From Clostridiaceae bacterium (GTDB taxonomy: Bacteria > Bacillota > Clostridia > Acetivibrionales > DUMC01), in assembly GCA_012840075.1 (NCBI GenBank), contig DUMC01000145.1, forward strand, positions 29,710-93,709: DNA of 64,000 bases, given 5' to 3'. This document shows, piece by piece, positions 1-10,055 of this stretch (the stretch's first letter is position 1; the number at the start of each line of letters is the position of its first letter). A program made the position numbers and the translations under genes. Below the pieces are notes generated by a model. The model searched no databases. It worked only from the letters and a program-made list of their open reading frames with translations, and was not told the DNA's origin.

Positions 1-307
1 GTGTAGCGCGATCAATGGTCTTAATACCCAAAGCTCTGGCCTTTTCTAATTCAGGGTTGTCATCTTTTACTGCTGCAGTGTACACAACAAGGTCAGGATT
101 CTTTATATTTTGAGGGTTGTGACCTATGAATACATCAATTCCTTTGCTTTGCAATTTGTCAGTAATAGAAGATTTGTTTTCATCAGAACCGGAAACAATA
201 TATCCAAGGTCGAAAAGAATTTCCGCCAGACCGCTCATACTAATACCGCCGATACCTATGAAATGAATTTTTTTTATATTTTTTGAATTTAAAATGTTAT
301 CTTTCAT
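1..307 (-). CDS. murC: UDP-N-acetylmuramate--L-alanine ligase, N-terminal part (window-truncated)
   Basis: MurC adds L-alanine to UDP-MurNAc, the first step of the cytoplasmic peptide-stem pathway of peptidoglycan. Only the first 102 residues lie in the window; the gene continues off the left edge. Visible is the N-terminal nucleotide-binding fold: [18 protein letters not shown] near residues 10-27 with the MurC glycine-rich signature, then a GSDENKSS segment and a [16 protein letters not shown] stretch, all characteristic of MurC rather than MurD-F. The ATG at 305-307 has a GGGAG ribosome site about 9 nt upstream. It diverges from spoVG across about 590 bp of very AT-rich DNA. The family call is firm; C-terminal completeness cannot be judged. 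Confidence 0.93.
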   Translation of the reverse strand, partial: MKDNILNSKNIKKIHFIGIGGISMSGLAEILFDLGYIVSGSDENKSSITDKLQSKGIDVFIGHNPQNIKNPDLVVYTAAVKDDNPELEKARALGIKTIDRAT

Positions 308-803
308 AAATTAACACTCCCTATATCAAAGTAAACCGCAATAAATAAGTGGTTGCAAAATAAATTATATTAGATCATAATAATTGGTTACTCATAGTAA
401 ATTAATTCCATTAATCATTATATTAATTATTCGCGTTAATAGTTAAAAAATATATTGATCATCCATATTAATAATTGCCTCATAAATTAAGTAATATAAG
501 TTGTTTATGGAATATTTCCTGTATAATTTGTTTTTTGTGTAATTCATCTTTTTACTTTTATTTTTATTATATATCAATATATTTGCTATAAGAATATCAG
601 CGGCTAAGTTACGAAAAATTTTTCAAAAAATAATTAATAAACATGTAATAAAATGGCAATATCTGCCGGGAATTAATTATAAAATTATTCCGAACCCAGA
701 AGACTGAATTTAAAATCATATTAAAATCGGAAAAAGGGTTTTAACGATTTTGTAAAAAAAGAATAAAAAATTCTAAAAAAATTTAAAAAAAATATGAAAA
801 AAA
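308..803. other. AT-rich intergenic region, no gene seen
   Basis: About 500 bp between divergent murC and spoVG. Strongly A+T rich with frequent stops in all frames. Apart from the sigma-H promoter at its right edge, described separately, I see no convincing structured RNA or gene. Confidence 0.6.
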
Positions 804-830
804 GCAGGAAATTTTAAATCTTTATCGAAT
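804..830 (+). promoter_or_regulatory. Sigma-H promoter of spoVG
   Basis: GCAGGAAAT at 804-812 and ATCGAAT at 824-830, separated by 11 bp, match every position of the published B. subtilis sigma-H consensus (RnAGGAwWW, N11-12, RnnGAAT). The predicted transcription start lies about 7 bp downstream, leaving a leader of roughly 60 nt. spoVG of B. subtilis is a classical sigma-H gene, so both sequence and context agree. Confidence 0.85.
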
Positions 831-899
831 ATATAAAATAATATTAAAAAATCTACCTAAAAATTTACTTTACAATGTAAACGGAAGGTGGTAACATCT

Positions 900-1178
900 A
901 TGGAAATTACGGACGTTCGTATCCGAAGAATTGATTCAGAAGGCAAAATGAAAGCAGTGGTTTCAGTTACTTTTGATAATGAATTTGTAGTTCATGACAT
1001 CAAAGTAATTGAAAGCCAAAACGGCATGTTTATAGCTATGCCAAGCAGAAAGACTCCAAGCGGAGAATTCAAAGATATAGCACATCCAATAAACGCCGCT
1101 ACAAGAGAAAAAGTACAAAAAGCCATATTTGAAAAGTATAATGCAATAGTTGGAGAAAAACAAGCAGCAACTGAGTAA
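900..1178 (+). CDS. spoVG: Septation/sporulation regulator SpoVG
   Basis: SpoVG is a small nucleic-acid-binding regulator affecting asymmetric septation, cortex formation and, in several Firmicutes, many mRNAs. The 92-residue product starts [10 protein letters not shown], the family's invariant opening, and ends in a charged helix typical of SpoVG. An in-frame GTG at 888 lies inside the ribosome site itself (GGAAGGTGG, 883-891), so the ATG at 900 is the start. The gene stands alone: it is preceded by a sigma-H promoter and followed by an intrinsic terminator before glmU. Gene order spoVG-glmU-prs-pth-mfd matches Bacillus. Confidence 0.97.
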   Translation: MEITDVRIRRIDSEGKMKAVVSVTFDNEFVVHDIKVIESQNGMFIAMPSRKTPSGEFKDIAHPINAATREKVQKAIFEKYNAIVGEKQAATE

Positions 1179-1353
1179 GATTACATAACAGCAGCATAAC
1201 TTTAGCTTTACTCTGAGAACATGCTTTCTGATTGCTTTCTGAAAGGGTGCAAACGAAGAAGAAACACGAAACAATTTAAAAAACATGAAAACATTAATGC
1301 AGCGATAAGTGCTGTACAGATTATTTTTCTGTTTTAAAGAGTGGAGAAAAATT

Positions 1354-1392
1354 ATAACCTGCAATACGAATATATATGCAGGTTATTTTTTT
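1354..1392 (+). terminator. Rho-independent terminator after spoVG
   Basis: A 10-bp perfect stem (ATAACCTGCA 1354-1363 with TGCAGGTTAT 1377-1386), 13-nt loop, followed by a T-run. It separates spoVG transcription from glmU. Confidence 0.85.
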
Positions 1393-1425
1393 GTGTAGAA
1401 ACGGTCGATAAATAATTTGTTTATA

Positions 1426-1455
1426 TTGACTGTGGCAAATATTACTTCATATATG
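1426..1455 (+). promoter_or_regulatory. Candidate sigma-A promoter for glmU-prs
   Basis: TTGACT (1426-1431) and TATATG (1450-1455) with an 18-bp spacer, just after the spoVG terminator and about 175 bp before glmU. The -35 is good and the -10 weak. The remaining 1456-1610 leader shows no obvious structure. Confidence 0.4.
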
Positions 1456-1629
1456 TTAAATGCACCCTTTACGGTGTTTATGTGTTTATGGTTGAAAGTT
1501 TCAAAGAAACATGAGAAAATATAAGTAGGGAATATAAAAAAACAGGATCTGTTTATATTTTTCAGCGTAATTTTATATTTTTAAGATTTAGATCAAATAA
1601 AAGACACAAAAAATAAAGGAGAAGTTAAG

Positions 1630-3006
1630 ATGGAACAAATAATGGTATTAATCCTTGCTGCCGGCGAAGGAAAAAGGATGAAATCAAAGTATTCAAAAGT
1701 CGTTCATAAAGCTTGTGGAAAGCCTATTATAAAATGGGTATGTAATGCAGCAAAGGAAGCAGGGATTGAAGAAGCTACAGTTATTATAGGTCATCAAGCC
1801 GAACAAGTCAGAGAGTGTTTAGGAGAGGATTACAATTATGTTTATCAATATCAGCAATTGGGTACAGGCCATGCAGTCATGCAAGCAGAAGACATATTAA
1901 GCAAAAGAGACGGACTGGTTTTCATTTTATACGGCGACACACCTCTTATAACAGGTGATACGATAAGCAAAACCATCGATTATCATATAACCCAGGGATA
2001 TGTGGTAACGGTAGTGACTGCAGAAGTGGAGAATCCTGCAGGCTACGGAAGAATAGTAAGAGATTCAAAGGGAAATGTGCTAAAAATTGTGGAACATAAG
2101 GATGCATCACCGGAAGAGTTGAAAATAAAAGAAATTAATTCCGGGATGTATTGTTTTTCTATAAAACATTTGCTTTTAGCATTAAAAGAACTCAAAAATA
2201 ATAATAATCAAGGGGAGTATTATTTAACAGATACTTTGGAGATACTTATAAATAAAGGGTTTAAAGTGGGAGCTTATGTAGTTGAGGATCCCGAAGAAAT
2301 ATTAGGAGTGAATGACAGAATCCAGCTTTACCAAGTATCACAGATCTTAAGAAAAAGAATATGTATCAGGCATATGAAAGAAGGAGTTACTATCATAGAT
2401 CCTTCAAATACTTACATAGATGCAGAAGTTAAAATCGGAATTGATACTGTTATATATCCTGAGGTGATTTTAGAGGGAAATACTGTTATCGGTGAAGACT
2501 GTGTAATCGGACCTAACTCAAGGATAATTAATTCTAAGGTAGGAAATAACGTGCAGATACAAAATTCCGTCATAATAAGCAGCAGCATTGGAGACGGGGC
2601 AAGTATAGGACCTTTTGCGTACATACGTCCTGAGAGTGTCATAGGTGAGAATGTCAAGATAGGGGATTTTGTGGAAGTTAAAAAATCCATAATAGGAAAC
2701 AGAACTAAAATTCCTCATCATTCATATATAGGTGACGCTGAAATAGGGGAAAATACAAACATTGGCTGTGGCGTTATTACTGTGAATTATAATGGTAAGG
2801 AAAAGAACAAAACAATCATTGGTAACAATGCTTTCGTAGGCTGCAATGTAAATCTTGTTGCACCCGTTAAAGTAAGCGACAATTCATACATTGCAGCAGG
2901 CTCAACCATTACTGAAACCGTACCGGAATATTCACTGGCTATTGCAAGGGAAAGGCAGATAAATAAAGAAAATTGGGTTATTAAAAAGGGCATGCATAGG
3001 AGATGA
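1630..3006 (+). CDS. glmU: Bifunctional UDP-GlcNAc pyrophosphorylase / glucosamine-1-phosphate N-acetyltransferase
   Basis: GlmU acetylates glucosamine-1-phosphate and then couples it to UTP, giving UDP-GlcNAc for peptidoglycan and wall polymers in the cytoplasm. At 458 residues it has the normal full length. The uridyltransferase domain opens with LILAAGEGKRM (residues 8-17), the nucleotide-binding loop; a left-handed beta-helix of hexapeptide repeats runs from about residue 250 to 430 and contains HHSYIGDAEIG near residue 362, holding the catalytic histidine of the acetyltransferase site. GGAG precedes the ATG by about 8 nt. prs follows 150 bp downstream, as in other Firmicutes. Confidence 0.97.
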   Translation: MEQIMVLILAAGEGKRMKSKYSKVVHKACGKPIIKWVCNAAKEAGIEEATVIIGHQAEQVRECLGEDYNYVYQYQQLGTGHAVMQAEDILSKRDGLVFILYGDTPLITGDTISKTIDYHITQGYVVTVVTAEVENPAGYGRIVRDSKGNVLKIVEHKDASPEELKIKEINSGMYCFSIKHLLLALKELKNNNNQGEYYLTDTLEILINKGFKVGAYVVEDPEEILGVNDRIQLYQVSQILRKRICIRHMKEGVTIIDPSNTYIDAEVKIGIDTVIYPEVILEGNTVIGEDCVIGPNSRIINSKVGNNVQIQNSVIISSSIGDGASIGPFAYIRPESVIGENVKIGDFVEVKKSIIGNRTKIPHHSYIGDAEIGENTNIGCGVITVNYNGKEKNKTIIGNNAFVGCNVNLVAPVKVSDNSYIAAGSTITETVPEYSLAIARERQINKENWVIKKGMHRR

Positions 3007-3157
3007 CAGTAAGCCTTTTATTTTTTGTAAAACAAAGATAAAAGGTACATTCGAATTGCTCTTAAATAATATTGTGAAGGTTGCAATATTTATTTAACCT
3101 GATGTGAAGGGCAAAAGAAGAAAATAATAATAAATATAATTAAAAGGATGTGAGAAG

Positions 3158-4111
3158 TTGAATATTCACGGTAAAGATATTAAAATTTTTTCAGGCAATT
3201 CTCACAGGGAACTTGCTGAAAAAATTGCGGAAAAGCTGGGCATTCCTTTAGGGATTGCCACGGTTGGAAAATTCAGTGACGGAGAAATACAGGTGAATAT
3301 CGGCGAAGTAGTTAGAGGTTCCGACGTATTTGTCATACAATCTACCTGTAATCCGGTAAATGACAATATAATGGAACTCTTAATAATGATAGATGCTTTA
3401 AAAAGGGCGTCGGCAGGTAGAATAACAGCGGTTATCCCCTATTTCGGATATGCACGACAGGATCGTAAAGCAAAAGCCAGGGACCCTATATCAGCTAAAC
3501 TGGTAGCTAATTTAATAACTGTTGCAGGCGCCGACAGAGTTTTGACTATGGATCTCCATGTACCTCAAATACAAGGTTTTTTTGATATACCTGTAGATCA
3601 TCTTCTTGGGGTGCCTCTATTAGCAGCCTATATTAAAGAAAGGTTTTCCAATATTGATGAATTAGTTGTAGTATCTCCTGACGTAGGTGGTGTTACAAGA
3701 GCAAGGAAGCTTGCTGAAAGGCTTGATGTTCCAATAGCTATAATTGACAAAAGACGTCCTAAAGCTAATGTGTGCGAGATTTTGAATATAATTGGGGATG
3801 TAAAAGGAAGGAAAGCTATAATAATAGATGATTTAATTGATACGGCAGGTACAATTGTAAATGCAGCCAGTGCTTTGATCGATGCAGGAGCAGAAGAAGT
3901 ATATGCGTGCGGGACTCACGGAGTTTTATCAGGACCTGCAATAGAAAGAATAAAGAACTCATTGCTAAAGCAACTAATTTTACTCAATACAATTCCCTTG
4001 ACAGAAGAAAAAAGAATAGATAAGATAGTATCGATTTCTGTTGCCGATATATTTGCCGAAGCAATTGAAAGAATATACGAAGATATATCTATCAGCTCAT
4101 TGTTCACTTAG
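3158..4111 (+). CDS. prs: Ribose-phosphate pyrophosphokinase (PRPP synthetase, class I)
   Basis: Transfers pyrophosphate from ATP to ribose-5-phosphate, making PRPP for nucleotide, histidine and tryptophan synthesis. 317 residues, the standard class I length. The catalytic flexible loop is seen at [15 protein letters not shown] (residues 94-108) and the PRPP loop at [11 protein letters not shown] (about 221-231). The start is TTG at 3158 behind AAAGGATGTGAG; the nearby ATG at 3149 is followed at once by a stop. This is the canonical enzyme; a longer divergent paralogue lies at 23338-24534. Confidence 0.97.
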   Translation: MNIHGKDIKIFSGNSHRELAEKIAEKLGIPLGIATVGKFSDGEIQVNIGEVVRGSDVFVIQSTCNPVNDNIMELLIMIDALKRASAGRITAVIPYFGYARQDRKAKARDPISAKLVANLITVAGADRVLTMDLHVPQIQGFFDIPVDHLLGVPLLAAYIKERFSNIDELVVVSPDVGGVTRARKLAERLDVPIAIIDKRRPKANVCEILNIIGDVKGRKAIIIDDLIDTAGTIVNAASALIDAGAEEVYACGTHGVLSGPAIERIKNSLLKQLILLNTIPLTEEKRIDKIVSISVADIFAEAIERIYEDISISSLFT

Positions 4112-4203
4112 TAGCCAGCGGCAATATTTAGTAAGAAATGATGATTAATTAACGGTTAACGATAGTTATTTTGAAAACTGCAGTTATTGTAATGCGAAAA
4201 CCG

Positions 4204-4232
4204 GCTCCCATCCAATTGGGAGCTTTTGTTTT
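4204..4232 (+). terminator. Terminator between prs and pth
   Basis: GCTCCCA (4204-4210) pairs perfectly with TGGGAGC (4217-4223) across a 6-nt loop and is followed by TTTTGTTTT. It lies only about 20 bp before the pth ribosome site, so it may attenuate rather than fully end transcription. Confidence 0.75.
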
Positions 4233-4250
4233 CGGAAGGAGGCTATTGAT

Positions 4251-4820
4251 GTGGAAACGGTATATGTAATAGCAGGACTTGGAAACCCCGGGAAGAAATA
4301 TCATTATACCAGGCATAATGTGGGGTTTTTAGTTGTAGATATATTATCCGAAAAGTATAATATTAATATAACCCAAATAAAACATAAAGCCCTCATAGGA
4401 ACCGGTATGATAGAGGATAAAAAGATTATACTGGTAAAACCTCAGACATTTATGAATAATAGCGGAGAAAGCATAAGAGAAGTTGTTGAGTGGTATAAAA
4501 TTCCGCTGCAACAGCTAATTATAATTTATGATGATATGGATCTCCCTTTAGGAAAACTTAGAATTAGATCCAAGGGTAGTGCAGGTACTCACAATGGAAT
4601 GAAATCGGTAATATATCATCTACAATCTGAGAATTTTCCAAGAATAAGGGTAGGTATAGATAAAAATCCCGAAGGAATAGATACAATAGACTATGTGCTA
4701 GGAGAATTTAGCAAAGATGAGAAAAAAATAATCTTTGACAGTTTGATAAAAGCCGCAGAAGCTGCTGTCACCATTATTACTGCAGGTATCAATGAGGCTA
4801 TGAATATGTTCAATGGGTAA
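4251..4820 (+). CDS. pth: Peptidyl-tRNA hydrolase
   Basis: Recycles peptidyl-tRNA dropped from ribosomes by cleaving the peptide-tRNA ester. The 189-residue product has AGLGNPGKKY (8-17), the catalytic histidine in TRHNVGF (H22), the substrate-gripping MNNSGE and the YDDMDLPLGK segment with the partner aspartate. The start is GTG at 4251 behind GGAAGGAGG; the ATG overlapping it at 4249 is out of frame. mfd begins about 60 bp downstream, a common clostridial and bacillar arrangement. Confidence 0.96.
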   Translation: METVYVIAGLGNPGKKYHYTRHNVGFLVVDILSEKYNINITQIKHKALIGTGMIEDKKIILVKPQTFMNNSGESIREVVEWYKIPLQQLIIIYDDMDLPLGKLRIRSKGSAGTHNGMKSVIYHLQSENFPRIRVGIDKNPEGIDTIDYVLGEFSKDEKKIIFDSLIKAAEAAVTIITAGINEAMNMFNG

Positions 4821-4883
4821 GGATTGGGGAATGTCCCTTTTCAATTGGGAAGAGAAATGTCTCCCTTTGATATAGGTGGTGCT

Positions 4884-7800
4884 ATGGAATATTTGGTAGA
4901 TCCTCTTCTGAACATGGAAGAGTACAACGATATTTTGCAACAACTTAATATGGAAAAAAGGTTGAAAAAGCCTTCCCAGTTAGTTATAGCAGGGCCTTCC
5001 GATTCCCAAAAAGCCCATTTGGCATGGGCAATTTCAAGACATCTTGGAAGAAAAGCCATTTTTATAACTTACAACGAATTACAGGCAAGGCTTATATATG
5101 AGGATTTCTGCTATTTTGCAGAAGGCAAGGCCGTGTTTTTTGCTGCAAAGGAAACAATATACTATGATATTGAAGCAAAAAGCAATGATACCGTCTACAG
5201 CCGTATAGACGCTATAGACAGAATAATTAACAATGATTATTCAGTAATTATAGCTTCAATTGATGCTTTATCAAATAAATTAATTTCAAGAGAATTATTT
5301 ATAGATTCCACACTGGAAATTGATAACGGTTCTATTGTTGATATTCAGCATTTATTAGAGAAATTGTCAGTAATGGGATATGAACGGGCTGATGTAGTGG
5401 AAGGTAAGGGACAGTTTTCGGTGCGGGGCGGAATAATAGATATATTTATTGTAAACAGGGATGAACCTGTACGTATAGAGTTATTCGGGGATGAAGTTGA
5501 TTCTATAAGGACATTTGATGTTTTAACCCAGCGATCGATTGAAAGATTGGAAAAAGTAAGGATTTTGCCGGCCAGGGAAATTATCTGCCCGGCGAACATG
5601 AAAAGCAATATAATAAAAAACATAAAAAATGACCTTACCAATTATATAAAACAGTTAAAGCCTAGAAAGAACGCTGAGTTTATAAATCAAGTAAAAACAG
5701 GCATTGAATATGATATTGAGAGATTTGAAAACAGTCTATATTTTCCCGGCATAGACCGTTACACATCATATATAGTTGATAAAGCAAGCACCCTGATAGA
5801 TTATACATCTGATGAACACCTTATTTTTATGGATGAACCGGTCAGGTTGAGACAGCGGATGGATAACCTGATGCTTGAGCATCATGAAATATGTAAGGCT
5901 TTATTGGAAAAAGGCCGTATACTTCCTCAGAATATAGATATCTTGTTTAGCTATGAAGATATTTGCAAAAAACTGGATAATAAACAGAGGATATATCTTT
6001 ACACTATATTGCACAGCCAACAAGGAAATGACAGTGATATTCGAAAAATTATGCTGCATAGTGATATACAAGATGATAATTTACAAGGCATAGAAGAAAA
6101 TACTAAAATTTATAGCATTGCATGCAAACAGAATCCATCTTATTTCGGCTTTTTTGAAGTACTGGTTAATGATTTGAAAGAATTGAAAAGCAAAAGAAGC
6201 AGAGTACTTATAATGGCAGGCACAAAAGCCAGAGGTGAAAAGCTGAGAGATAATTTGTTAGCTGAGGGAATTGAAGCCATATACAGCGATTCCGTAAATA
6301 ACCTCATACCCGGGAGTGTCGTTATAACCCATGGAAGTTTGAATAACGGATTTCAATACCCTACAATCGGTCTCGTGGTTATAAGTGAGCGGGAAGTTTT
6401 CGGAAGCGACAAAAAAAGAAGGAAAACACCCAGGAGAAAAACAAAAGGTGTAGATATTAATTTCTTTACTGATTTGAACCCGGGAGATTATGTAGTTCAT
6501 CAAACTCATGGCATCGGTCAGTATGTGGGCATAGAAAAGCTTGTCGTGGAAGGTGTTCATAAGGATTATTTAAAAATAAAATACCGGGATGGGGATTTTT
6601 TATATATACCTACGAGTCAGCTTGATGCAATACAGAAATATATCGGAACGGAGGGAAAGATCCCGAAGCTCAGCAAACTTGGCGGAAGCGACTGGGTAAA
6701 GACAAAAAGAAAAGTAAAAGAATCATTAAAAGAACTTGCTGAAGATTTGTTAAAGCTCTATGCAGAGAGAAAAGCGATAAAGGGACATTCATTTTCGAAG
6801 GATACGGTATGGCAAAAAGAGTTCGAAGAACAATTTCCGTATGAAGAGACGGAAGATCAGTTAAGATGCACGGAAGAAATAAAAAAAGATATGGAATCCG
6901 ATAAGCCTATGGATAGACTTTTGTGCGGGGATGTAGGCTACGGAAAAACTGAAGTTGCTTTAAGAGCGGCATTTAAAGCTGTGATGGACGGAAAACAGGT
7001 TGCTTTTCTTGTGCCTACAACAGTTTTGGCTCAACAGCATTACAACAATTTTGTTGACAGGATGAAAAACTTTCCTATTACGGTAGAAATGATCAGCAGG
7101 TTTAGAACCAAAGCAGAGCAAAACAGGATCTTAAGGGATCTGAAAAAAGGACAAATAGATATTTTAATAGGTACGCACAGGCTTTTACAAAAAGATATTC
7201 ACTTTAAGGATTTGGGGCTTTTGATTGTTGACGAAGAGCAGCGTTTTGGGGTTGCTCATAAAGAAAGGTTGAAAAATATAAAACCCAATGTTGATGTGTT
7301 AACTCTTACTGCAACTCCTATACCAAGAACTCTCCACATGTCATTGATAGGGATAAGGGATATAAGTGTATTAGAAGAACCACCCGAAGAAAGGTATCCT
7401 GTACAAACTTACGTGATGGAATATAACCCCGATATTATCAAAGATGCCATATATAGGGAGTTGGCAAGGGGAGGACAGGTATATTACTTATATAACCGGG
7501 TAAGATCCATAGAAGTGAAAGCTTCACAAGTACAGGAAATGATTCCGGATGCAAGAATCGGAATAGCTCACGGACAAATGGAAGAGCGAAAACTGGAAGA
7601 TGTTATGTTGAAATTTATGAGAGGAGAGTTCGATATTCTGATATGCACAACCATAATAGAATCAGGGCTTGATTTGCCGAATGTAAACACGCTAATTGTT
7701 GAAGATGCGGACAAAATGGGATTATCTCAGCTTTACCAGTTGAGGGGAAGGGTTGGCCGTTCGAACAAGCAGGCCTATGCTTATATAACATACAAGAAAG

Positions 7801-8486
7801 ATAAAGTGTTAAGTGAAATCGCAGAAAAAAGGCTACAAGCTATAAAGGAATTTACAGAATTTGGCTCTGGATTTAAGATTGCCATGAGGGATTTGGAAAT
7901 AAGGGGTGCAGGAAATCTTTTAGGACCTGAACAGCACGGTCATATTGAATCTGTAGGTTATGATATGTATTGCCGTCTTCTTGATGAAGCCATAAGAGAG
8001 CTAAAAGGTGAATTACCTGTTGAGAAGGAAGTTGAAGTGAATATTGATCTTAATGTGGATGCATATATTGATGATGAGTATATAGATAAAGAGATGCAAA
8101 AAATAGAGATGTATAAAAAAATTGCATCAATACAGGATGAGCAGGATGTTATTGATATAAAGGATGAATTAATAGACAGGTACGGAGATCCTCCCAAGCA
8201 GGTTGAAAACCTCATATCCATAGCTTACATTAAGGCTTTGGCGGGTAAGATAGGTATAATATCAATAACTGAAAAGAAGGATGCCGTCATATTCCAATTT
8301 AAAGACGAGAAAAGTATAAATATAGAGGTTATCGGAAAACTTGCGGCAAAATATAAAAGGCAGATTTTATTTAACGCCGGGAATAATCCGTATTTAATGT
8401 ATAAAATTGTAGAATTCGGCAAGGAAAAACTTTTAGAAAATATTAAGATTTTATTACAGGATATTAAAGACTTTGAAGGACAATAA
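4884..8486 (+). CDS. mfd: Transcription-repair coupling factor Mfd
   Basis: Mfd is a DNA translocase that removes RNA polymerase stalled at lesions and recruits UvrA. From the ATG at 4884 the protein has 1200 residues. It shows the UvrB-like N-terminal module, the RNA polymerase interaction domain around residues 530-600 (PGDYVVHQTHGIGQY), Walker A GDVGYGKTE near 681, the DEEQRFG box near 781, the LTATPIPRTL motif, motif VI QLRGRVGRS and a C-terminal TRCF domain. Longer in-frame starts at 4824 (TTG) and 4857 (ATG) exist, but AGGTGG lies correctly before 4884 and the N-terminus there aligns in length with B. subtilis Mfd. Confidence 0.96.
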   Translation: MEYLVDPLLNMEEYNDILQQLNMEKRLKKPSQLVIAGPSDSQKAHLAWAISRHLGRKAIFITYNELQARLIYEDFCYFAEGKAVFFAAKETIYYDIEAKSNDTVYSRIDAIDRIINNDYSVIIASIDALSNKLISRELFIDSTLEIDNGSIVDIQHLLEKLSVMGYERADVVEGKGQFSVRGGIIDIFIVNRDEPVRIELFGDEVDSIRTFDVLTQRSIERLEKVRILPAREIICPANMKSNIIKNIKNDLTNYIKQLKPRKNAEFINQVKTGIEYDIERFENSLYFPGIDRYTSYIVDKASTLIDYTSDEHLIFMDEPVRLRQRMDNLMLEHHEICKALLEKGRILPQNIDILFSYEDICKKLDNKQRIYLYTILHSQQGNDSDIRKIMLHSDIQDDNLQGIEENTKIYSIACKQNPSYFGFFEVLVNDLKELKSKRSRVLIMAGTKARGEKLRDNLLAEGIEAIYSDSVNNLIPGSVVITHGSLNNGFQYPTIGLVVISEREVFGSDKKRRKTPRRKTKGVDINFFTDLNPGDYVVHQTHGIGQYVGIEKLVVEGVHKDYLKIKYRDGDFLYIPTSQLDAIQKYIGTEGKIPKLSKLGGSDWVKTKRKVKESLKELAEDLLKLYAERKAIKGHSFSKDTVWQKEFEEQFPYEETEDQLRCTEEIKKDMESDKPMDRLLCGDVGYGKTEVALRAAFKAVMDGKQVAFLVPTTVLAQQHYNNFVDRMKNFPITVEMISRFRTKAEQNRILRDLKKGQIDILIGTHRLLQKDIHFKDLGLLIVDEEQRFGVAHKERLKNIKPNVDVLTLTATPIPRTLHMSLIGIRDISVLEEPPEERYPVQTYVMEYNPDIIKDAIYRELARGGQVYYLYNRVRSIEVKASQVQEMIPDARIGIAHGQMEERKLEDVMLKFMRGEFDILICTTIIESGLDLPNVNTLIVEDADKMGLSQLYQLRGRVGRSNKQAYAYITYKKDKVLSEIAEKRLQAIKEFTEFGSGFKIAMRDLEIRGAGNLLGPEQHGHIESVGYDMYCRLLDEAIRELKGELPVEKEVEVNIDLNVDAYIDDEYIDKEMQKIEMYKKIASIQDEQDVIDIKDELIDRYGDPPKQVENLISIAYIKALAGKIGIISITEKKDAVIFQFKDEKSINIEVIGKLAAKYKRQILFNAGNNPYLMYKIVEFGKEKLLENIKILLQDIKDFEGQ

Positions 8487-8702
8487 AATCTGTGATATAT
8501 AATAGTTAAGTATATTTTGGTCAATACTAAAAAATAGTTTCCGAATACAAAGTTCCTCTTCAGAGATTTAAGAAGATGCACATGGTTGCGGAATTATAAA
8601 GGAAATAGTTTATGAGTTTAAAGAAAGGAATTAGTATGTGAGATTATAAATGAATTTGTATATCGAATTTGCATATTTGTAAGAAATAGAGGAGAGATTT
8701 GC

Positions 8703-9842
8703 TTGATCAACAGTGAAAATATCGGAACAGGCGAAAATAACAACAGATTTGATAAAAGTCCAAGAAGGAATACGGTTTTATACATTATAACGGGAATTTC
8801 GGCGCTAATTTTAGTTGTTGCAATAATAGCAGGGTATTCGGTTTATTCTCGGAGTTATGTGGCTACCGTGGGAAAGATGAAAGTAACTATAGCTGAATTT
8901 CAATTTGCGTTAACACAAGAAAAAGCTAATATGCTGGAAATTGCAGGAAATCCCGATCCTGAGACTTTTTGGAACACTGTCATTACCGGCGGAGAGAAAG
9001 CAATAGATATTGCCAAAAGAAAATCCCTGGAAAACGTAAGAGATATAAAAATACAGCTTGACAAAGCCAAAAGCAAAGGTATTAAACTCGATGATGAAGA
9101 TATAAAGTATACAAAACAAATAATTAATAACATAATAGCCAGGTATAACAATAATAAAGCTGAGGCAAATGAAACAATACAAAAAATTTACGGTGTGTCT
9201 CTGAAGGAATTTGAGAATATTTATAAGCAATTGCTCTTGAGAAACAAATTTGTGGAAAGTGAATTAGAAACAATTGAAGCAGATAAAAGCGAGATCGAAA
9301 CATATTACAAAAAGTTTCCCGATGCATTTAAAGATGCAAGTATGAGGGATAATGGCGAAGAAGCCGTTTGGGTAAAACATATTTTAATACGCACGGTTGA
9401 TGAAAATCAGAACGAATTTAAAGGAGAAAAACTTGAGGCAGCCAGGAAAAAAGCAGAAGAATTGCTACGGAGAGCAAGAGCCGGAGAAGATTTTGCCAAA
9501 TTAGCTATTGAAAATTCCGAGGATTCCGCTTCAGCAGAAAGAGGCGGAGATTACCTGTTCAGCAGAGGACATATGGATCCGGCCTTTGAAGAAGTCGCAT
9601 TTAACCTAAAACCCGGTCAAATAAGCGATATAGTAAAGACGAGAAACGGATACCATATTATCAAACTGGAAGAAAAAATAGCACAGGATGATCCTGTTAG
9701 TTTAAGGTGTGCAAAGGAATATTATGAATTCCAAGAAAACGCAGTAAAAAAAGCTAAGTTTTTCGAAAAGATGGAGGAATGGAGGAAGGATCCTAAGTAT
9801 AAGATAAGGGAGAATAGGAGGGTTTATGATGCGATTTTTTAA
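8703..9842 (+). CDS. Membrane-anchored PPIC-type peptidyl-prolyl isomerase (PrsA/SurA-like foldase)
   Basis: Likely an extracytoplasmic foldase that helps secreted proteins fold. Of 379 residues, a single hydrophobic segment at about 25-46 follows a short basic N-terminus; it has no lipobox cysteine, so it is anchored by the helix rather than lipidated as in Bacillus PrsA. A SurA-like helical region follows, then a parvulin domain at about 220-315 (VKHILIRTVDE, SAERGGDYLFSRGHMDPAFEE, RNGYHIIKLEE). TTG start with AGGAGAG about 8 nt upstream. It lies downstream of mfd, but a 216-bp gap makes co-transcription uncertain. Its stop codon falls inside the inverted repeat described next. Confidence 0.87.
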   Translation: MINSENIGTGENNNRFDKSPRRNTVLYIITGISALILVVAIIAGYSVYSRSYVATVGKMKVTIAEFQFALTQEKANMLEIAGNPDPETFWNTVITGGEKAIDIAKRKSLENVRDIKIQLDKAKSKGIKLDDEDIKYTKQIINNIIARYNNNKAEANETIQKIYGVSLKEFENIYKQLLLRNKFVESELETIEADKSEIETYYKKFPDAFKDASMRDNGEEAVWVKHILIRTVDENQNEFKGEKLEAARKKAEELLRRARAGEDFAKLAIENSEDSASAERGGDYLFSRGHMDPAFEEVAFNLKPGQISDIVKTRNGYHIIKLEEKIAQDDPVSLRCAKEYYEFQENAVKKAKFFEKMEEWRKDPKYKIRENRRVYDAIF

Positions 9843-10044
9843 TTCAAAGGCTCATTCAGTGCAAACACGTTGGAATTTGTAACGCTTCAGTCTTATATTT
9901 TAATGGCCCGTGCTTATTCGACATCCTGTCTCAAAAGCACTTTTCACGCCGTCCGTGGCGTTCCAGCCATTAAAATGCAGCGACCTCAGCGACAAATTAA
10001 CCAACGTGTTTGCAATTTCATTCGCCCTTTGAATTAAAAAATCG
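9832..10044. repeat. Long imperfect palindrome, MITE-like element
   Basis: The outer arms are near-perfect complements: CGATTTTTTAATTCAAAGG at 9832-9850 and its inverse at 10026-10044. Going inward, an AAACACGTTGG-containing segment near 9863-9873 meets its inverse near 10003-10013, ATTTTAATGGC (9897-9907) meets GCCATTAAAAT (about 9967-9977), and the centre is an ACGCC/GGCGT hairpin at 9946-9961. The element could fold into one long hairpin. It encodes nothing convincing. Its left arm covers the stop codon of the foldase gene. A small mobile or structured repeat is likely; terminator function is possible. Confidence 0.7.
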
Positions 10045-10055
10045 TGGAAAAAGGT

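Noticed and set aside
888..899. GTG at 888 as spoVG start
   Set aside because: It overlaps the GGAAGGTGG ribosome site, and the ATG at 900 gives the invariant SpoVG N-terminus.
963..1364. Minus-strand open frame of 133 codons antisense to spoVG
   Set aside because: Shadow of spoVG and its terminator region; Cys/Phe-rich nonsense composition and no ribosome site.
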